64,000 nt of DNA from Theocolax elegans. Its lineage: Eukaryota; Arthropoda; Insecta; Hymenoptera; Cerocephalidae. The position numbers were made by a program, and so were the translations under genes. Below the pieces are notes generated by a model. It worked only from the letters and a program-made list of their open reading frames with translations. It was not told where the DNA came from and made no database searches. Positions 41,644 to 53,231 of this stretch are shown piece after piece. The stretch covers positions 43,322,769-43,386,768 of the forward strand of contig CM047428.1 in the NCBI GenBank assembly GCA_026168455.1, written 5' to 3'. How positions within the stretch are numbered: the first letter of the stretch is position 1; every line of letters begins with the position of its first letter.

Positions 41644-43598
41644 TGTGAGGCGAGCCTCACTAGCCCACATACAAATACATATTATCAGGGGGGAGATTAT
41701 CAGAGCGGGGCACACCTAAAACAAAAACATATATATTAGTCATAAAGAAACAGGAACTTATGAATGTAAATTAATATAAGAAAAAGAAATGAATATAGTA
41801 TAATATGTATAATATTATTACCTGGATGCGTATTAGAATCCTGGGGTCCAATAGTGGTCCAGCGATGACTACTCGTACTCTGAAGGACTCCTTGGGTAGC
41901 CTTCGCTGGTGATCCTGAGGGTTCGCTGGAGCATGTAGATGGTTCCTGGGCCTCCTGTAAATAAGATAATCATAAGTAAATTAATATTAAAGAATGTAGG
42001 ATAGGTTAGGACAAATATAATAGATATATAGGATATAAGGAAATGTTTGTTATGTATGGGAAGTTTGAGGTTAGGAATAGGTAAACATTGGTTTAAGAAT
42101 ATAGGCCCGAGCCATTCTCGTCACCGACGTTCACCGAAGGATAGGATAGGAAATAATCTTATTTTATATATGTATGTTTGAGGAAAATGTAAGGAAATAA
42201 AGGAGATGGAGAGGAATGAAAGGCAACACGAGAAACGATACCACCTACCGTACAAGCGAAGTCTACCTGTGTCCATCGATGCCGTCTACACCTGTCTTCG
42301 TCCACGGGAGCCAACGTTGCGGTGATCCTGTCTAGGTGCGGAGTTCCCCCGGCGAAGAGGTTGATCCCGTAGAACACCAACGAAACTCACGATGTACAAA
42401 AATGCATACGAGTATACGCGCACGGAGACAAACAACATGTCTAGATCTCTTGTCGAGCGTGAGAGTGGGGGAAGCCCTCTCGCTCTCGCGCAACTGCTCG
42501 ACGCAAGATGGTGGTGCGCCGCGGGGGAACGGAGGAACGAGCGGGAACGATCCAGATAGACTCCCCGTGTGTAAGAGAAAGAAAGAAGATATACTGATGC
42601 AATGGGGGAGGTGGAGAATTCGCCCGCTGCGGATCATCTTTGCAAGAGTTGTACCGCCACTAGGAGAGAGGTTGAAGAAGAGAGGAATAGGTGGCGGTAC
42701 AGTAGTTGGCAGGAAATTCAAACTAGACGATAGGAGGACGGGATTGGAGAAGAACTACGACAAAGAAGGGTACGAGTAGCGCCGTGTAACGGAAAAACGG
42801 AAAAGGATATCGAGGAAGGAGAACGATCAGGCACTCACCGCCGATACCTTTACGGAGAAGCACCGAGAGATTTCGAGAGTTAATTGAGAAGTAAAGAGCA
42901 TTGTGGGAAAGATAGTGAGACAGTTGAGAGAAAAGAAATTAGAATTGAAAGGAACATAGAAGGAAATATAGTTACTTAAAGAATATTAAGGTGATAATTT
43001 GAAAATCCTGTCAAAAAGGAAGATACGGGAAGAAGAAGAGATTTAGACGGAGAAGGAGAATAAAAGAAGCTAGCGGTGAGTGGTCTGCACGTGGCCATTT
43101 ATTTTTGTAATTTATAAATTTCTCTTTTTGGAATGAATCGGGTTCCTCACCGCGGTACTCAATAATTTTTCGGGATATTAATAACTTTTTGTGATTGGAT
43201 TAAATCCAAATTAATATATATATATATATAGTTTATAGTGTTTGATTGAAAGAAGTGTGACGGGAAGATCGGGCCCGTATAAAATAATATTGCTTTCGAA
43301 AATAATTGTCGGGAATTAATTTATATAAGTAAATTATAATAAACATATTGATGGAAATATTCTTATATTCTGGTTATAATTACTTTTAATACGATCGAGT
43401 CTCCTCACCCCCCCCTTTTCCTAACAAGTGTCGTTCCCGCAACGACGGCACCACGAACCCGAGACCAGAGTCGGCGACGGCAGTGAGGAGGACAACATAA
43501 ATACATATATATACGCATTATTGATATTGAAGATTAACAAAATCGTATCAGGTAGAAGTATATTCCACGTGGTGTAATGCGCGGGATACTACATCACA
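41644..43598 (+). repeat. 3' LTR (1,955 bp)
   Basis: Same length and, where compared, same sequence as the 5' LTR, including the (TA)n run and the frames on both strands. It ends ACATCACA before the CTAC target duplication. Confidence 0.95.
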
Positions 43599-43654
43599 CT
43601 ACATACGCAGTAATAGCCTCACTTAGGACAGCACTAGTCACAATCGGAAAGATT

Positions 43655-43915
43655 TTAACTGATCGATTTTATATAAATAAACCACAATTGTAAGTTTTTA
43701 ATTGATTTTAAACGTATTCCTGTATATAATATATGAATAAATTTGTTATTATACCAATTGCAAATCCACTGTCCCATATTAGTTGGACTACGAAACAATA
43801 TTTGTATACATTTTTCATCGTAAGAACGTTGTTTAATATTGTCCATAGCGGATAAAAAAATTGTATCTTGCATTTTAAAATGTGGATTTAATTTCATACA
43901 TATACCTATCATCTA
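43655..43915 (-). pseudogene. second, decayed Ulp1/C48-like protease fragment
   Basis: Minus-strand frame of 85 codons resembling the N-terminal part of the protease at 26442-27110: MQDTIFLSAMDNIKQRSYDE, then NMGQWICNWYNNKFIH, where the catalytic His of GHWI is replaced by Gln. The downstream Cys region is deleted or scrambled. It lacks the SINE present in the other copy, so the duplication is older than the SINE, or the two are independent Helitron relics. Confidence 0.65.
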
Positions 43916-43962
43916 ACATTACATACGCTATATTGCCATCATGTTGAATTACAAATCGTATC

Positions 43963-44489
43963 CGGACGTTTCGTCACAGGACATTTCATCGTAAGGACTT
44001 TTCATCGTACGGACTATTCATCGCAAGTACTTCTCATTGCATGGACTTTTTATCGTAATGATGGAATTTTGAATACATTACATTATCCAAATCCGTCGAG
44101 TTTACGGGATACATGTTCAAAGATACTTGTTTTAATGAACACTTATTTAAATTAATATTTGTATTTTTTGTATTTGTTATTATCCTAAAAATAATGTATT
44201 TCAAAAATGAATAAAAAAACAATGTTAAATTGAAACGTTACAATTATTTAAGAATTAATTTCCCTTTTTTAATTTCCCCTCTTTAATTGGTTATTGGGTA
44301 TTAGGGTTATTGGGTATTAGGGTTATTGGATATTAGGGATATTGGGTATTAGGGTTATTGGGTAGTGGGGTATTAGGGTATTGGGTACGTTCATACAATG
44401 AAAATTCCATCATTGCGTTGAAAAGTCCGTGCGATGTAAAGCCCGTCATGAAACATCCGACAGTGAAATGTTCTGCGACGAAACGTTCG
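43963..44489. mobile_element. foldback-type element with arms of 16-bp tandem repeats
   Basis: The left end begins CGGACGTTTCGTC and the right end finishes GACGAAACGTTCG, inverted with few differences. Each arm is about six tandem 16-17-bp units of the form GGACTTTTCATCGTAC (left 43963-44060, right about 44385-44489). Long inverted repeats built of short tandem units are the hallmark of Drosophila Foldback elements. The core (44060-44385) is AT-rich and has a separate minisatellite. No transposase is present. Confidence 0.7.
44288..44395. repeat. ~16-bp minisatellite TTATTGGGTATTAGGG
   Basis: About six units inside the foldback-type element. Each unit contains TTAGG, the insect telomere word, but with intervening TATTGGG, so it is not a telomere tract. 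Confidence 0.85.
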
Positions 44490-45054
44490 TGACCCATTAC
44501 AAATTCATGATTAATTTCTAGAAATTTATATTTTTTCAATTTTCCTTTACTAAACTATTAGCATAATTTTGATGAAAATTAGTATTCAGTTATAATGAGT
44601 GTAGACTTATTATAAAATTATCGTATGTTACACAGAGAAATAAAACTGCGTTAAATATTAATTAAATTAATTAATTTACTAATTATTACATTTTAAATTA
44701 ATTTAAGGTCATTATAAATGTATGTTTTCTTTTCATATTATTAAATTTACCTTAACATAATATAAAATTAAGTATACTATAACAATTCTTGGGTTATTTA
44801 TTATTGAAACGCAAAATATTAGGTATTAATCTTATAACATTTATTAGATGCAAAAAAGCAACAATTTTACGACAACAATTTTAATTATATATTAAAATGG
44901 AAACAATTTTTTTCGCAGAATTTGTTCAATTATCTATAATTTATCTAAAACGCCGCATTAGACAAAGGTAACTACGGTTTTTTTGATATTTTCCATTTTT
45001 AATATTTTACTCCAAATCTACTGGAAAGTCCACATTTCATATTCCTTGGATTTG
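44490..45054. other. AT-rich non-coding stretch
   Basis: No gene or element identified. Confidence 0.5.
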
Positions 45055-45480
45055 AAAAAAATACTGACACATCCTGGAGACGATGTCCAGGTGGTCAGGG
45101 TGCCATCCAGATGATCCGGACATCGTCTACAGGAAAGTTTTCATGCCATTCTACATAAATATGCAAAAAATATTGTCACTTCCTGGAGATGATGTCCATG
45201 TGGTCAGGGTGAACTCCAGATCATCCGGACATCGTCTGCAGGAAAGTGTACATGCCATTCTGCATAAATATGCAAAAAATATTGTCACTTCCTGGAGATG
45301 ATGTCCAGATGGTCAGGGTGAGCTCCAGGTCATCTGGGCATCATCTACAGTAAAGTCTACATGCCATTCTGCATAAATATACAAAAAATATTGTCACTTC
45401 CTGGAGACGATGTCCAGGTGGTCAGGGTGAACTCCAGATCACCCGGACATCGTCTACAGGAAAGTCTACATGTCATTAAC
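45055..45480. repeat. 109-bp minisatellite, about 3.8 units, each with an internal inverted repeat
   Basis: TCCTGGAGACGATGTCC starts at 45072, 45181, 45290 and 45399, exactly 109 bp apart. Each unit also contains GGACATCGTCTACAGG, nearly the reverse complement of its start, so every unit can fold into a hairpin. The period is not a multiple of three, and the two small frames through it (45083-45301, 45361-45600) are by-products. Confidence 0.95.
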
Positions 45481-46230
45481 CCTAGTGTCAACCACTCACA
45501 GGTAAAACCAAATGTGGTAAACGATAAATCTAATCGAACGCCAATTCCGTACGCCGTACGCCGTACGCCTTACACCGGAAAAATTTTACTTACAGTATGA
45601 TGATTATTATTGTATATGTCTGACCACCTCCCTTTGAAGGCCAGAGGACTTTTTCATTCTATCGGATGCATACACAGGTTGCGGATAGTGGATCGGTCAA
45701 AGAGATTAGTGAACGTAGGAGACTATGCGCGGTCGTGGATAGTCGAATACAAACACAGCTGATAGTGGCAAGTTGTTCTTTTCCAACTGCTCACACATAA
45801 CACATATACTCCCGCTATTGCAGATCGAGTCCAAATGTAGTAAGAATCTCTATAAAAGGGTTTTTTCCAAGTGGAACATGATTTGAAGGCGGCTCTATAA
45901 ACAAGCTCTACCTATGTGAATGGAGAGATCCTTATAAACGGGCATTTTACGGGTGTGATATGACTGCACTGGGTTCCTTGTCAGGAAAGACAGACACAAT
46001 ACAGGGGTTATCAATAATCAAAAATCAATACATGGTACATAAGCTGGCCAACTTATTGCGATAGCTCAGGACGAAGTGTGCAATCTGCTGCCTGATGACT
46101 TGCTAACCACGTTACACGTACATGCACTTACAGGGAAGATAGTGGTTTTATACGAAAAAATGTATCTTGTGGTTTTAGACCCTACACCCGAACAGTATGC
46201 CACCTGACTTAAATTGGCAACTCAAACAGA
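45481..46230. other. stretch with no confident gene, possibly leader of a decayed LINE
   Basis: A short heptamer run CCGTACG x3 stands at about 45548-45570. The sequence from about 45620 is less AT-rich than the surroundings and leads into the R1-like relic, so it may be that element's 5' part. No frame is recognisable. Confidence 0.4.
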
Positions 46231-46740
46231 GAGTTGGTCAACGGTTATCTAAAAAGAGAAAAACGGCCATGTCCAACCCACAAAGAGACGCCATGTAATC
46301 TAGGTCATCTTCCGCCCACCAATGTCGGTGACCAGATCGGCCCTAAACAGGGCAGAAGCATGATCATGATAAAACCTGCGAAGAATAGATGTATGCGAAT
46401 GTTTTACAGACCTCTGAAGGAGGAATTCGCGAAGACGAAGGTCAACGTGCGACATATCCGGAAAACGAAGGAGGGCGGAGTTTTGCAGCGACTGGGTGAA
46501 CAAGAGATTTTAACGCACGCGTGATAGAGTGAGGAATGTCAGCGACTAAGAGACGCCGACGACTGCTGTTAAAGATGGCCACAAGGCTGGAACTCGTAAT
46601 TGTAAACGAGGGAAATACAAGACGTTACTCTTGTTTCGGACCACATAACATCAATGTGGAGTGGTTGAGGACTGCTCAACCAGCGATTACCATCGCGTTT
46701 GGTCTTACGGACGAATCGGTCACCGAGTGACGCGTCCCAC
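46231..46740 (+). pseudogene. relic of an R1/Jockey-type LINE (gag-like and endonuclease fragments)
   Basis: A frame at 46234-46524 ends in VNVRHIRKTKEGGVLQRLG, resembling the conserved region before the CCHC knuckles in LINE ORF1 proteins. A following frame (46573-46728) has LELVIVNEGNT, INVEW and DESVTE, matching in order the late endonuclease motifs (LNxGNxPT, SxIDxT, SDH) in decayed form. The two are almost fused, so the middle is deleted. The assignment rests on weak, ordered similarity only. Confidence 0.45.
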
Positions 46741-47199
46741 TTGTTGGAACGTGAATTGACTATACTCAAATAGGCTTATAACGCAACGACCCACGGGAAG
46801 GTACTATTACAGGTGAAGCCTTGTGGAATGATTAATAGCTAAGGGGCTGAAGCGCTTATCGGGGATACAGCCCAGTTTCTTTAACAATTGTGCGAAACCT
46901 CTATATTGCGGAAACATCACGTAGAAAATAACGCGATACTTACTGGTGGACAAGTGAAATTTCCTATAAGCACAATCTAATTAGTAACCTAAAAGCATTT
47001 CTCATAAAAAATCTTTAAGAAATATTTTTTTGATATTACATTATGGTTACATTATGGTAATTTTTAAAATAAATATCGAATGTTTTATCTACTTTCAATG
47101 TTTTGCTTATATTGACTAATTTACTATTTTTATTATTTTCTAAACTTTATAATCAGTGTAATACTTGTGTCTACAAACAATCGATATTCTCATTTACAG
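46741..47199. other. non-coding stretch leading to the CLASP-like exon
   Basis: The first part may still belong to the LINE relic. From about 46980 the sequence is AT-rich, pyrimidine-rich and intron-like, ending in the acceptor ATTCTCATTTACAG at 47199. Confidence 0.5.
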
Positions 47200-47428
47200 G
47201 CGACTATTGAAAACATTGATTGGGTGCTTATCGGATAATAGTAAGGAAATTCAAATAGAAGTAATTCAGTCTTTAATAGAAATGTTAAAGTGTCCAGAAT
47301 TAAAAGAAAGTTTCTCAAACTACGCAGAACTATTAGTTCTAAAAGTTATTAGAGCTCATAAAATTGATGATCAGAAAACTGAAGCAAATACTAGCGGTAA
47401 TAGTAGAACTACGGTAAAATATCCTGAG
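47200..47428 (+). CDS. isolated exon resembling CLASP (CLIP-associated microtubule protein)
   Basis: A 229-bp open segment bounded by a good acceptor (TTTACAG ending 47199) and a consensus donor (GAG|GTATGT at 47428/47429). It encodes about 76 residues including TLIGCLSDNSKEIQ, LIEMLKC and SFSNYAELLVLKVIRAHK, which matches the order of the C-terminal HEAT/TOG region of CLASP proteins (the NYAEL..K...AHK signature). CLASPs stabilise microtubule plus ends and kinetochore fibres. The phase is 1 in, 0 out. I find no neighbouring exon: the downstream sequence is filled by a MITE and other repeats, so the gene either has very long introns or this is a duplicated exon. Confidence 0.55.
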
Positions 47429-47463
47429 GTATGTAATACATTATTTAATGCTTTTATTGTGCT

Positions 47464-48060
47464 GACAAGAGAAGTACTTGACCTCCAGGAAACGGATCTT
47501 ATTCTAACTTTAGTATATCTTTTGTAATATAAAAATATGAAGAAAGCCATGTTATTCCTTGCCAATGGCCACTTTTACGAAAATTATTCGACATCTAATA
47601 ATAATAGCAGTAAAAATTACTTTCAATTTGATCACTTACAACTCGGAAATAAATAAAAATAGGCACTCAAACCAAAAAGCAGAAGAAAGTTGAGTTCAAG
47701 CAGATATGGTTTCAAAAAAAAAGCTTAATTTTCCAGAAGAAACAATTAATTTTTCATATTACATTTTGGTTAAAATTTCTTCTATATCTTATTTTCTTCA
47801 TAACTTTACTTCAACTTAAGCAAATTAAACTCAACTTTTTTCTGCTTTTTGGTTTGAGTGCCTATATTTATTTGTTTCCGAGTTGTAAGTGTTCAAATTG
47901 GAAGTAATTTATACTGCTAATATTATTAGATGTCGAATAACTTTCGTAAAAGTGGCCATTGGCAAAGAATAACTTGGCTTTCTTCATATTTTTATATTAC
48001 AAAAGATATACTAAAGTTAGAATAAGATCCGTTTTCCGGAGGTCAAGTACTCCCCTTGTG
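47464..48060. mobile_element. 597-bp MITE with ~220-bp inverted arms
   Basis: The left arm (47464-47690) and right arm (47840-48060) are reverse complements with about 10% differences. The outer ends are GACAAGAGAAGTACTTGACC and its counterpart GGTCAAGTACTCCCCTTGTG. Centre about 47760. It lies in the presumed intron 35 bp after the CLASP-like exon. There is no transposase frame and no clear target duplication. Confidence 0.85.
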
Positions 48061-48163
48061 AGTTTATAGATTTGTAAAGATTATATTTTCATATATATGC
48101 ACGATTTCACGTTAACTGATCATGTCAAAAAATAAATATCATTTAAAATAGTAGGAAATTGTC

Positions 48164-48165
<2 letters not shown>

Positions 48166-48209
<44 letters not shown>
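48166..48209. repeat. (AT)n microsatellite
   Basis: About 21 uninterrupted AT units. Confidence 0.95.
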
Positions 48210-48212
<3 letters not shown>

Positions 48213-49475
48213 AGAGCAGCGCTAAATTTTTAGAGCTTGATTTTAAGATGCTGCACAGCTACAACGATTCAAATCAAATGATTTTTTTTCAAAAACTGAT
48301 GATTTCACCGCATTTATTAATTTTTATCACAAAAACTATCACCTTTTTATTATAAATATTAAATACAATAAAGTTTGTAAATTGCATGTAGAATGTACTC
48401 ATATTTTTCAAAATTACAATTTTAAAAGTCTGATTTTGGCCAAGGTAACACGTTTCTTCGAAAAGCCATAATTTTGTTACGGCACAATTGATTTTGATCT
48501 AATCATTCTCAAAAAAAATGATTTTTAAACAGCTCAAAAATAAAGCTGGCTACTTTAACTAGAGTTACATAGAAATCACGTATGGTACAAGGTACTGCAT
48601 ACATACAGAATTCCTACAAAAACAATTCACTAGCAATTATAGTGACGCAATTATTTTACAGTAACCACCTGCAGAATCTTGATTACGTGAATTCTGCCAA
48701 AGAAAATAAATTTTGCTGTTCGTAGGTCTGGCTTAAAAGTATCAAAACTCGACAAAAAGCTGGCCAGTTATGCTGTGCTTAGCATAGCAAAACCCTTATG
48801 CCATTCATCACACATATACTGCACACGCACATACCGGCATCCATAGTACTTTCCAGTCGAACTTCCGGACACGAGTTGTCCATTTCTGCTTCTCATTCAT
48901 ACGCATTTGGGTACAAGGGGGCTTTTTTCACTTATACTTCAAAACTGTTATATTTTCTAATATTCGTATAGTATAACATTTATTATTAATCTATATATCT
49001 TTAATACACAAACAGCCCTGCTATATCAATATTCATACTTAATTTAATTTTTTATAATCTGTATTGTAATTTGTATTGTGTCATTCTTTTTTTTATTTAT
49101 TTTTTTTATTATAAATTTTATTGTTAGGAAACAATATATATTATATTATAGTAAAAAATTATAACATATAAGATTCAATTAATTTATTGATTCTTATTAT
49201 ATATAAATAATTTATGTTTTCATCATTTATTACAAGACTGCGGAAGTTGATGCAGAAACAATTTTAAAATATATGGAAGTAATTAAAAAATCTAGTTACT
49301 TATTTCTATGTGTTAATTTATTTTTTAACTACATAACAAATACATGCATAAATATGCGGAAATGTGCAAAACTATACAGAAATATGCAGAAACATGCACA
49401 AAAATTTAGCAATTAAATATTAATAATTAAACAATTAATTTAATACATCGTAATTATATTTTAAATAGCAATAAA
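48210..49475. other. AT-rich non-coding stretch
   Basis: No gene recognised. 49340-49400 repeats ATGCA-type words (AATATGCGGAAATGTGC, AATATGCAGAAACATGC) but forms no clear array. Confidence 0.5.
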
Positions 49476-49640
49476 TTACAAGATTTTTTCGAGATTTTCT
49501 GGCGTAAATTGATGGCGTTTATTGGTCAGAATTAACTTGTATGCTGATAATGATTTCTCTGCATTGTAAGAAATTATAGGAGCATTTTTGTATTTGCTCG
49601 ATAATGCAAATGGGACAGTTATCGAAGCCGTAATTGTTCT
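49476..49640 (-). pseudogene. C-terminal fragment of a hAT-type transposase (CGGBP1/ZBED-like)
   Basis: A short minus-strand frame ending in TAA (49476-49478). It reads NAPIISYNAEKSLSAYKLIL then KRHQFTPENLEKIL, which matches the end of the hAT dimerisation region (normally ...VERSFS.YK..L...R..F..ENL...). The upstream BED finger and catalytic part are not visible. The fragment is too short for function. Confidence 0.5.
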
Positions 49641-49877
49641 ATTTTACTTTTTATTTTTGTATTTTTTTTAACTTTTAGCATTATATTACTACGACTTTAT
49701 AACGATACAATTCAACCGACAAACTTGTTGCTTGGGTATAGTATTATAATACATTGTAACGGGCCAATTTGGTCACATAAAATAATTCAACAATCGATAA
49801 ATTATTATTTATGGATTATTGAATTTACTCACTGATGAGTGTGGGGTAGAGAATGACTTCCCATCGAACAACACATC

Positions 49878-51149
49878 ATGTATTCTATGACTGTTTTAGA
49901 GCCTCTCCATAGGGCAACATTGCACCGTCTAGCTGACAGTATTTGATTGCCCTGGTTTCTCCGTCATTCGACTTTGGCAACCCCTCAGGATCCAAGTAGC
50001 TTTATTCTAAATGGTCCCAAGCGCTTCGTATTCATTCGGCATTTCGAAACTTTTTTGAGTTACGAAAATCGTCAAGAGTCGCCTTTGGGATCGGTTAACC
50101 GCGATCTGAGGCCACTTAAATCAGTGTAACGAAACTCCTTACGAGGGCCCACCGCCTTGCGACGGCTAGCCTAGAGTCGTAATTCTCGGTGTGAATGCGG
50201 CGGTGTTTAGCTCCCCGCCGTCGTCCGCTTTCGAACATAAGCGGCATCCGAGTCAACTTCGCTTCACCCGTCAAGCCTGCTTGCAACCACATACCCCGCA
50301 GAGTCCAACCCAATACTGGGGACACGCTGGCGTTTCACTTTGACTCAGAGGTACGCCAACGTGGGGCTCAGTTCCCAGTCCTTGCGTACCATAGTAAAGT
50401 CATATTGGTCCAACTGTTGACATGCCGAAGCACATCTTCCTATTACTCCCCGGATCCCCGGGGAGATTTTGTGGTAGGTGGCCTAACGTTCGAACGTTCG
50501 TGAAGGGTAAAGCATTCGTCACTCCCTTCACAAACTCTCTAAGAGATACCATTCAAAAAATCCCCTGAAAGAGAAAAAAGCGTACAAGCCAAAAGGTTTG
50601 TACGCTATGGTGTTTAACATCTCACCCTATGCAAAGTCTTCAGTTCGGAAGTATACCACAACTCGACTTACTAACTTTATACACAATGATCTCTTTTGAT
50701 GAAAGGGACACCCTTCTGTGAGATATCCCAGCAACTTTTATCGTCTGGATGAGAAACTACTTCGGTCCGGATGTGCCCTAAGACGGATCCTGAGAGGCCC
50801 GCCTCAGCATTTTGACGCTACACGTAGTACACCCCGAAAGGTATCTACTTTGATTTAGCGGCCGTCCTTTCATCCCTAGGTAGAGTCTCCCTTGACGAAG
50901 TTGCCCAGATGAATAGAATAATCGTTAACAGCATATATTCGACAAACTAAGCGTGTTAGTGAACCAAATATAGCAGTTAAACAGTGAATCGCCGACACAG
51001 GCTCGACGAAACAGCTCGATTTCGAGGCGCACTTGTGGCAATTTTCTTCCTCCACTATCGTAGGAGGTATATATCGGACTCTCGGAATTGGGGGCCGAGT
51101 CACTCACCCTCACCCAACTCAGGAAATCTGAGAACGGGTTTCCGCCAAG
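49878..51149 (-). mobile_element. internally deleted R1 derivative (SIDE), copy B
   Basis: Reverse-strand copy of the unit at 22137-23445: the leader end (CTTGGCGGAA at 51149 inwards) is joined to the 3' UTR (hairpin CTCCCCGG/CCGGGGAG near 50445; end CATAGAATACAT at 49878) with no ORF2. It is flanked by its own 14-bp target duplication TCGAACAACACATC (49864-49877 and 51150-51163), which differs from that of copy A, so it is an independent insertion. Small frames here (for example 50195-50503 minus-strand mirror of the R1 UTR) are not genes. Confidence 0.9.
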
Positions 51150-51163
51150 TCGAACAACACATC

Positions 51164-51710
51164 AGCGAGTGAACGATTCCACTGACTTCGTTTAAGATTA
51201 TATGAAATTTATCTATAATAATTTCTTATAAATCCATCTTAGATTCTACCGCCTGAAACTTTATCTCGATGAGAAAGATCATTGAAGAAACAAATCTTGA
51301 ATTCCCATCTCACTGTATGAGATAGTTCGCTGGTGTTAATTGTAAGATTTTTAAATATTTCAACTTTATTATTCGATGAGGAAGGATGAAAAGGCAAGCA
51401 AATCCCTTTTCGCCATCTTACCATGAGAACAATAAAGTTGTGTAAATGAATTGCGTAGAAAAGTGTAACCGAGTAATTCTGATACGATCATGAGAAAAGA
51501 CGCAGAGGCAAGCAAATCCCTTATGTCCATCTCATATCACGATCATTAAATTACTTTATACATAATCCAAATGCCGAGATAATAAATTGAAATCGTTTGT
51601 TTAAATTACTATTAAAATAATTTTATTTAACAGTATGCTTATTCATTTGATACATAGAAGTATTTATATTTCGAAACCACCTATATAGATGTGTCATCTA
51701 TATAGGGGCA
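51164..51710. other. non-coding stretch with a short direct repeat
   Basis: AGGCAAGCAAATCCCTT occurs twice (about 51390 and 51510), each time followed by a CCATCT sequence. No gene identified. Confidence 0.5.
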
Positions 51711-52541
51711 TGTAGTGACGCGGAGATACTTTCTCGTCACCACCGGAGTCGGCAGAATGCTGGCGAAAGTACGAGTACGGCGAGTTTTATTAATTTCTGG
51801 CAGTAGTGAGGCGGCTCTTCCATTTCGGCATCTTCCATCTAAACCTGGCTGATCATCTTTCCCTCACCAGATTACGTCTCATGTATTGACGTGTATCTCT
51901 GTGTGTGGTGATATGTTGTGACGTCAGTCAGTTTTTGTGTGTTCTTACTGTTTCGCTCTATTTTTGATTTATAGAAATTAATTATTATAAAAATTCTTAT
52001 AACTAATTTCAACATGTACTATTTATGTTAATTGATATTTTATAATGTTAATAGTGTTGATTGACTTTTAAAATTTATTATACATGTGAGAATTTATTTT
52101 TTAACTATTTGTATTGCAAGTTATAACTTTAATAACATTTCGTTTTAAATTCAAATTCGTACTGGATTTAATTAATTAATAAAATCTTAATTATTAATAA
52201 ATGATTATTTATTATTCAGTTAATTGTTAAGTTCGCTGTTTTTATCGTTTTACCAAAAACAGCAGATAAAAATAAAAAGAATAATAAAATTATAAATTTT
52301 ACAATTTTTTGATTATTTAATATTTAATTCTTTGTTTTAACATTAAATATCGAATAAAAAAAATGTTACTGTCTTATGGGATCGAACTCCGCTGTAACGC
52401 GTGACAGGCGGATACCCTACCACTTGAGTTATACTGAACTCTTGTATGAGTAATTCCGATATGTCTACATTAGCTAGATGTACGTATTAGCTAGTGTAGT
52501 AGAATTAAATTTATCGTTAATTCGACTTTTTGGTCGTCACA
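51711..52541. mobile_element. possible solo LTR (TGTAGTGACG...CGTCACA)
   Basis: The segment begins TGTAGTGACGCGG and ends GGTCGTCACA, an end pattern like that of the Gypsy-2 LTR (TGTGACGG...CGTCACA). The first 250 bp are GC-rich and the rest AT-rich. The flanks share only GCA, so I have no clean target duplication and the call is tentative. A tRNA-Asp-like sequence lies inside. Confidence 0.3.
52371..52441 (-). pseudogene. tRNA-Asp(GTC)-like pseudogene or SINE head
   Basis: On the minus strand there is an A-box-like TAACTCAAGTGGTAGGG, an anticodon arm reading CGCCTGTCACGCG (the exact tRNA-Asp loop CTGTCAC with anticodon GTC) and a B-box GGAGTTCGATCCC. The acceptor and T stems do not pair well, so it is not a functional tRNA. 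More likely a decayed tRNA or the head of a SINE. Confidence 0.7.
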
Positions 52542-53227
52542 GCATATTATATAGTATCAGGTAGTAAGAATAGTAATAATCATTAAAAAAGAATTGCCAC
52601 ATTAGAAATACATTATTGAATAATAGTAGAAAATGTACAATAATTTATAAATCGATGAAATAATTCGATATATGCAATATATGCAAAAAAAACATGTTTT
52701 TTGCAAAATATGCAATATAATATTTTTACATAAACTTCCGCTCTCTATTTATTACGTTTCATTATTATTATTATTTTAGCAGCTTGTTTATCAACAGCTT
52801 ATTAGTATAACTCTAGCAGTCGTAAATGTTTCTGTTGACGCGTTTTTGCTTCTTTCATATGCTATTTTGTTATAACTATTGAGTCTGAGAGGTCATGTAG
52901 TGTGGAATTATTTCTTTGTGTTGAAATGTATAATCACATTTGTAGGTGATGTGAATGCTATATCATCTACTATTATTATATCCTTTACTAAATATAATTA
53001 GCAAAAGTTGGAGTTCCTCTTACACCCCTGTAGAAATAAAATATTGCTTAATTTCCTACTAGGTAATTACTGTCTCCACACGTCATTCTGAGTCTGTTTA
53101 TTTATTTTATCTTCATTCCAGATGCAGGAAGTGCATCATTATTCTTGATATTATTTTAACGATATTATCATACCAAGTGACAATTTAGGGACGATACAAC
53201 TTTAAATTGAATTACTTTTGTGTTGAT
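52542..53227. other. AT-rich non-coding stretch
   Basis: No gene or element identified. Confidence 0.5.
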
Positions 53228-53231
53228 TTAA

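Larger units (their letters stand above)
28298..43598 (+). mobile_element. complete 15.3-kb Ty3/Gypsy LTR retrotransposon
   Basis: Two 1,955-bp LTRs in direct orientation bound the element, with the 4-bp target duplication CTAC on each side (28294-28297 and 43599-43602). It has a primer-binding site, a long leader, gag, pol in the -1 frame, a third ORF and a polypurine tract. Equal LTR lengths and no differences in the stretches I compared point to a recent insertion. All three ORFs are open, so it may be active. At 15.3 kb it is large for the superfamily because of its long LTRs, an expanded gag and ORF3. Confidence 0.95.

Noticed and set aside
44288..44395. Telomere-like TTAGGG words
   Set aside because: The unit is 16 bp (TTATTGGGTATTAGGG) and lies in the core of a foldback element, not a TTAGG array.
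52371..52441. Functional tRNA-Asp gene
   Set aside because: Anticodon loop is right, but the anticodon, T and acceptor stems pair poorly.
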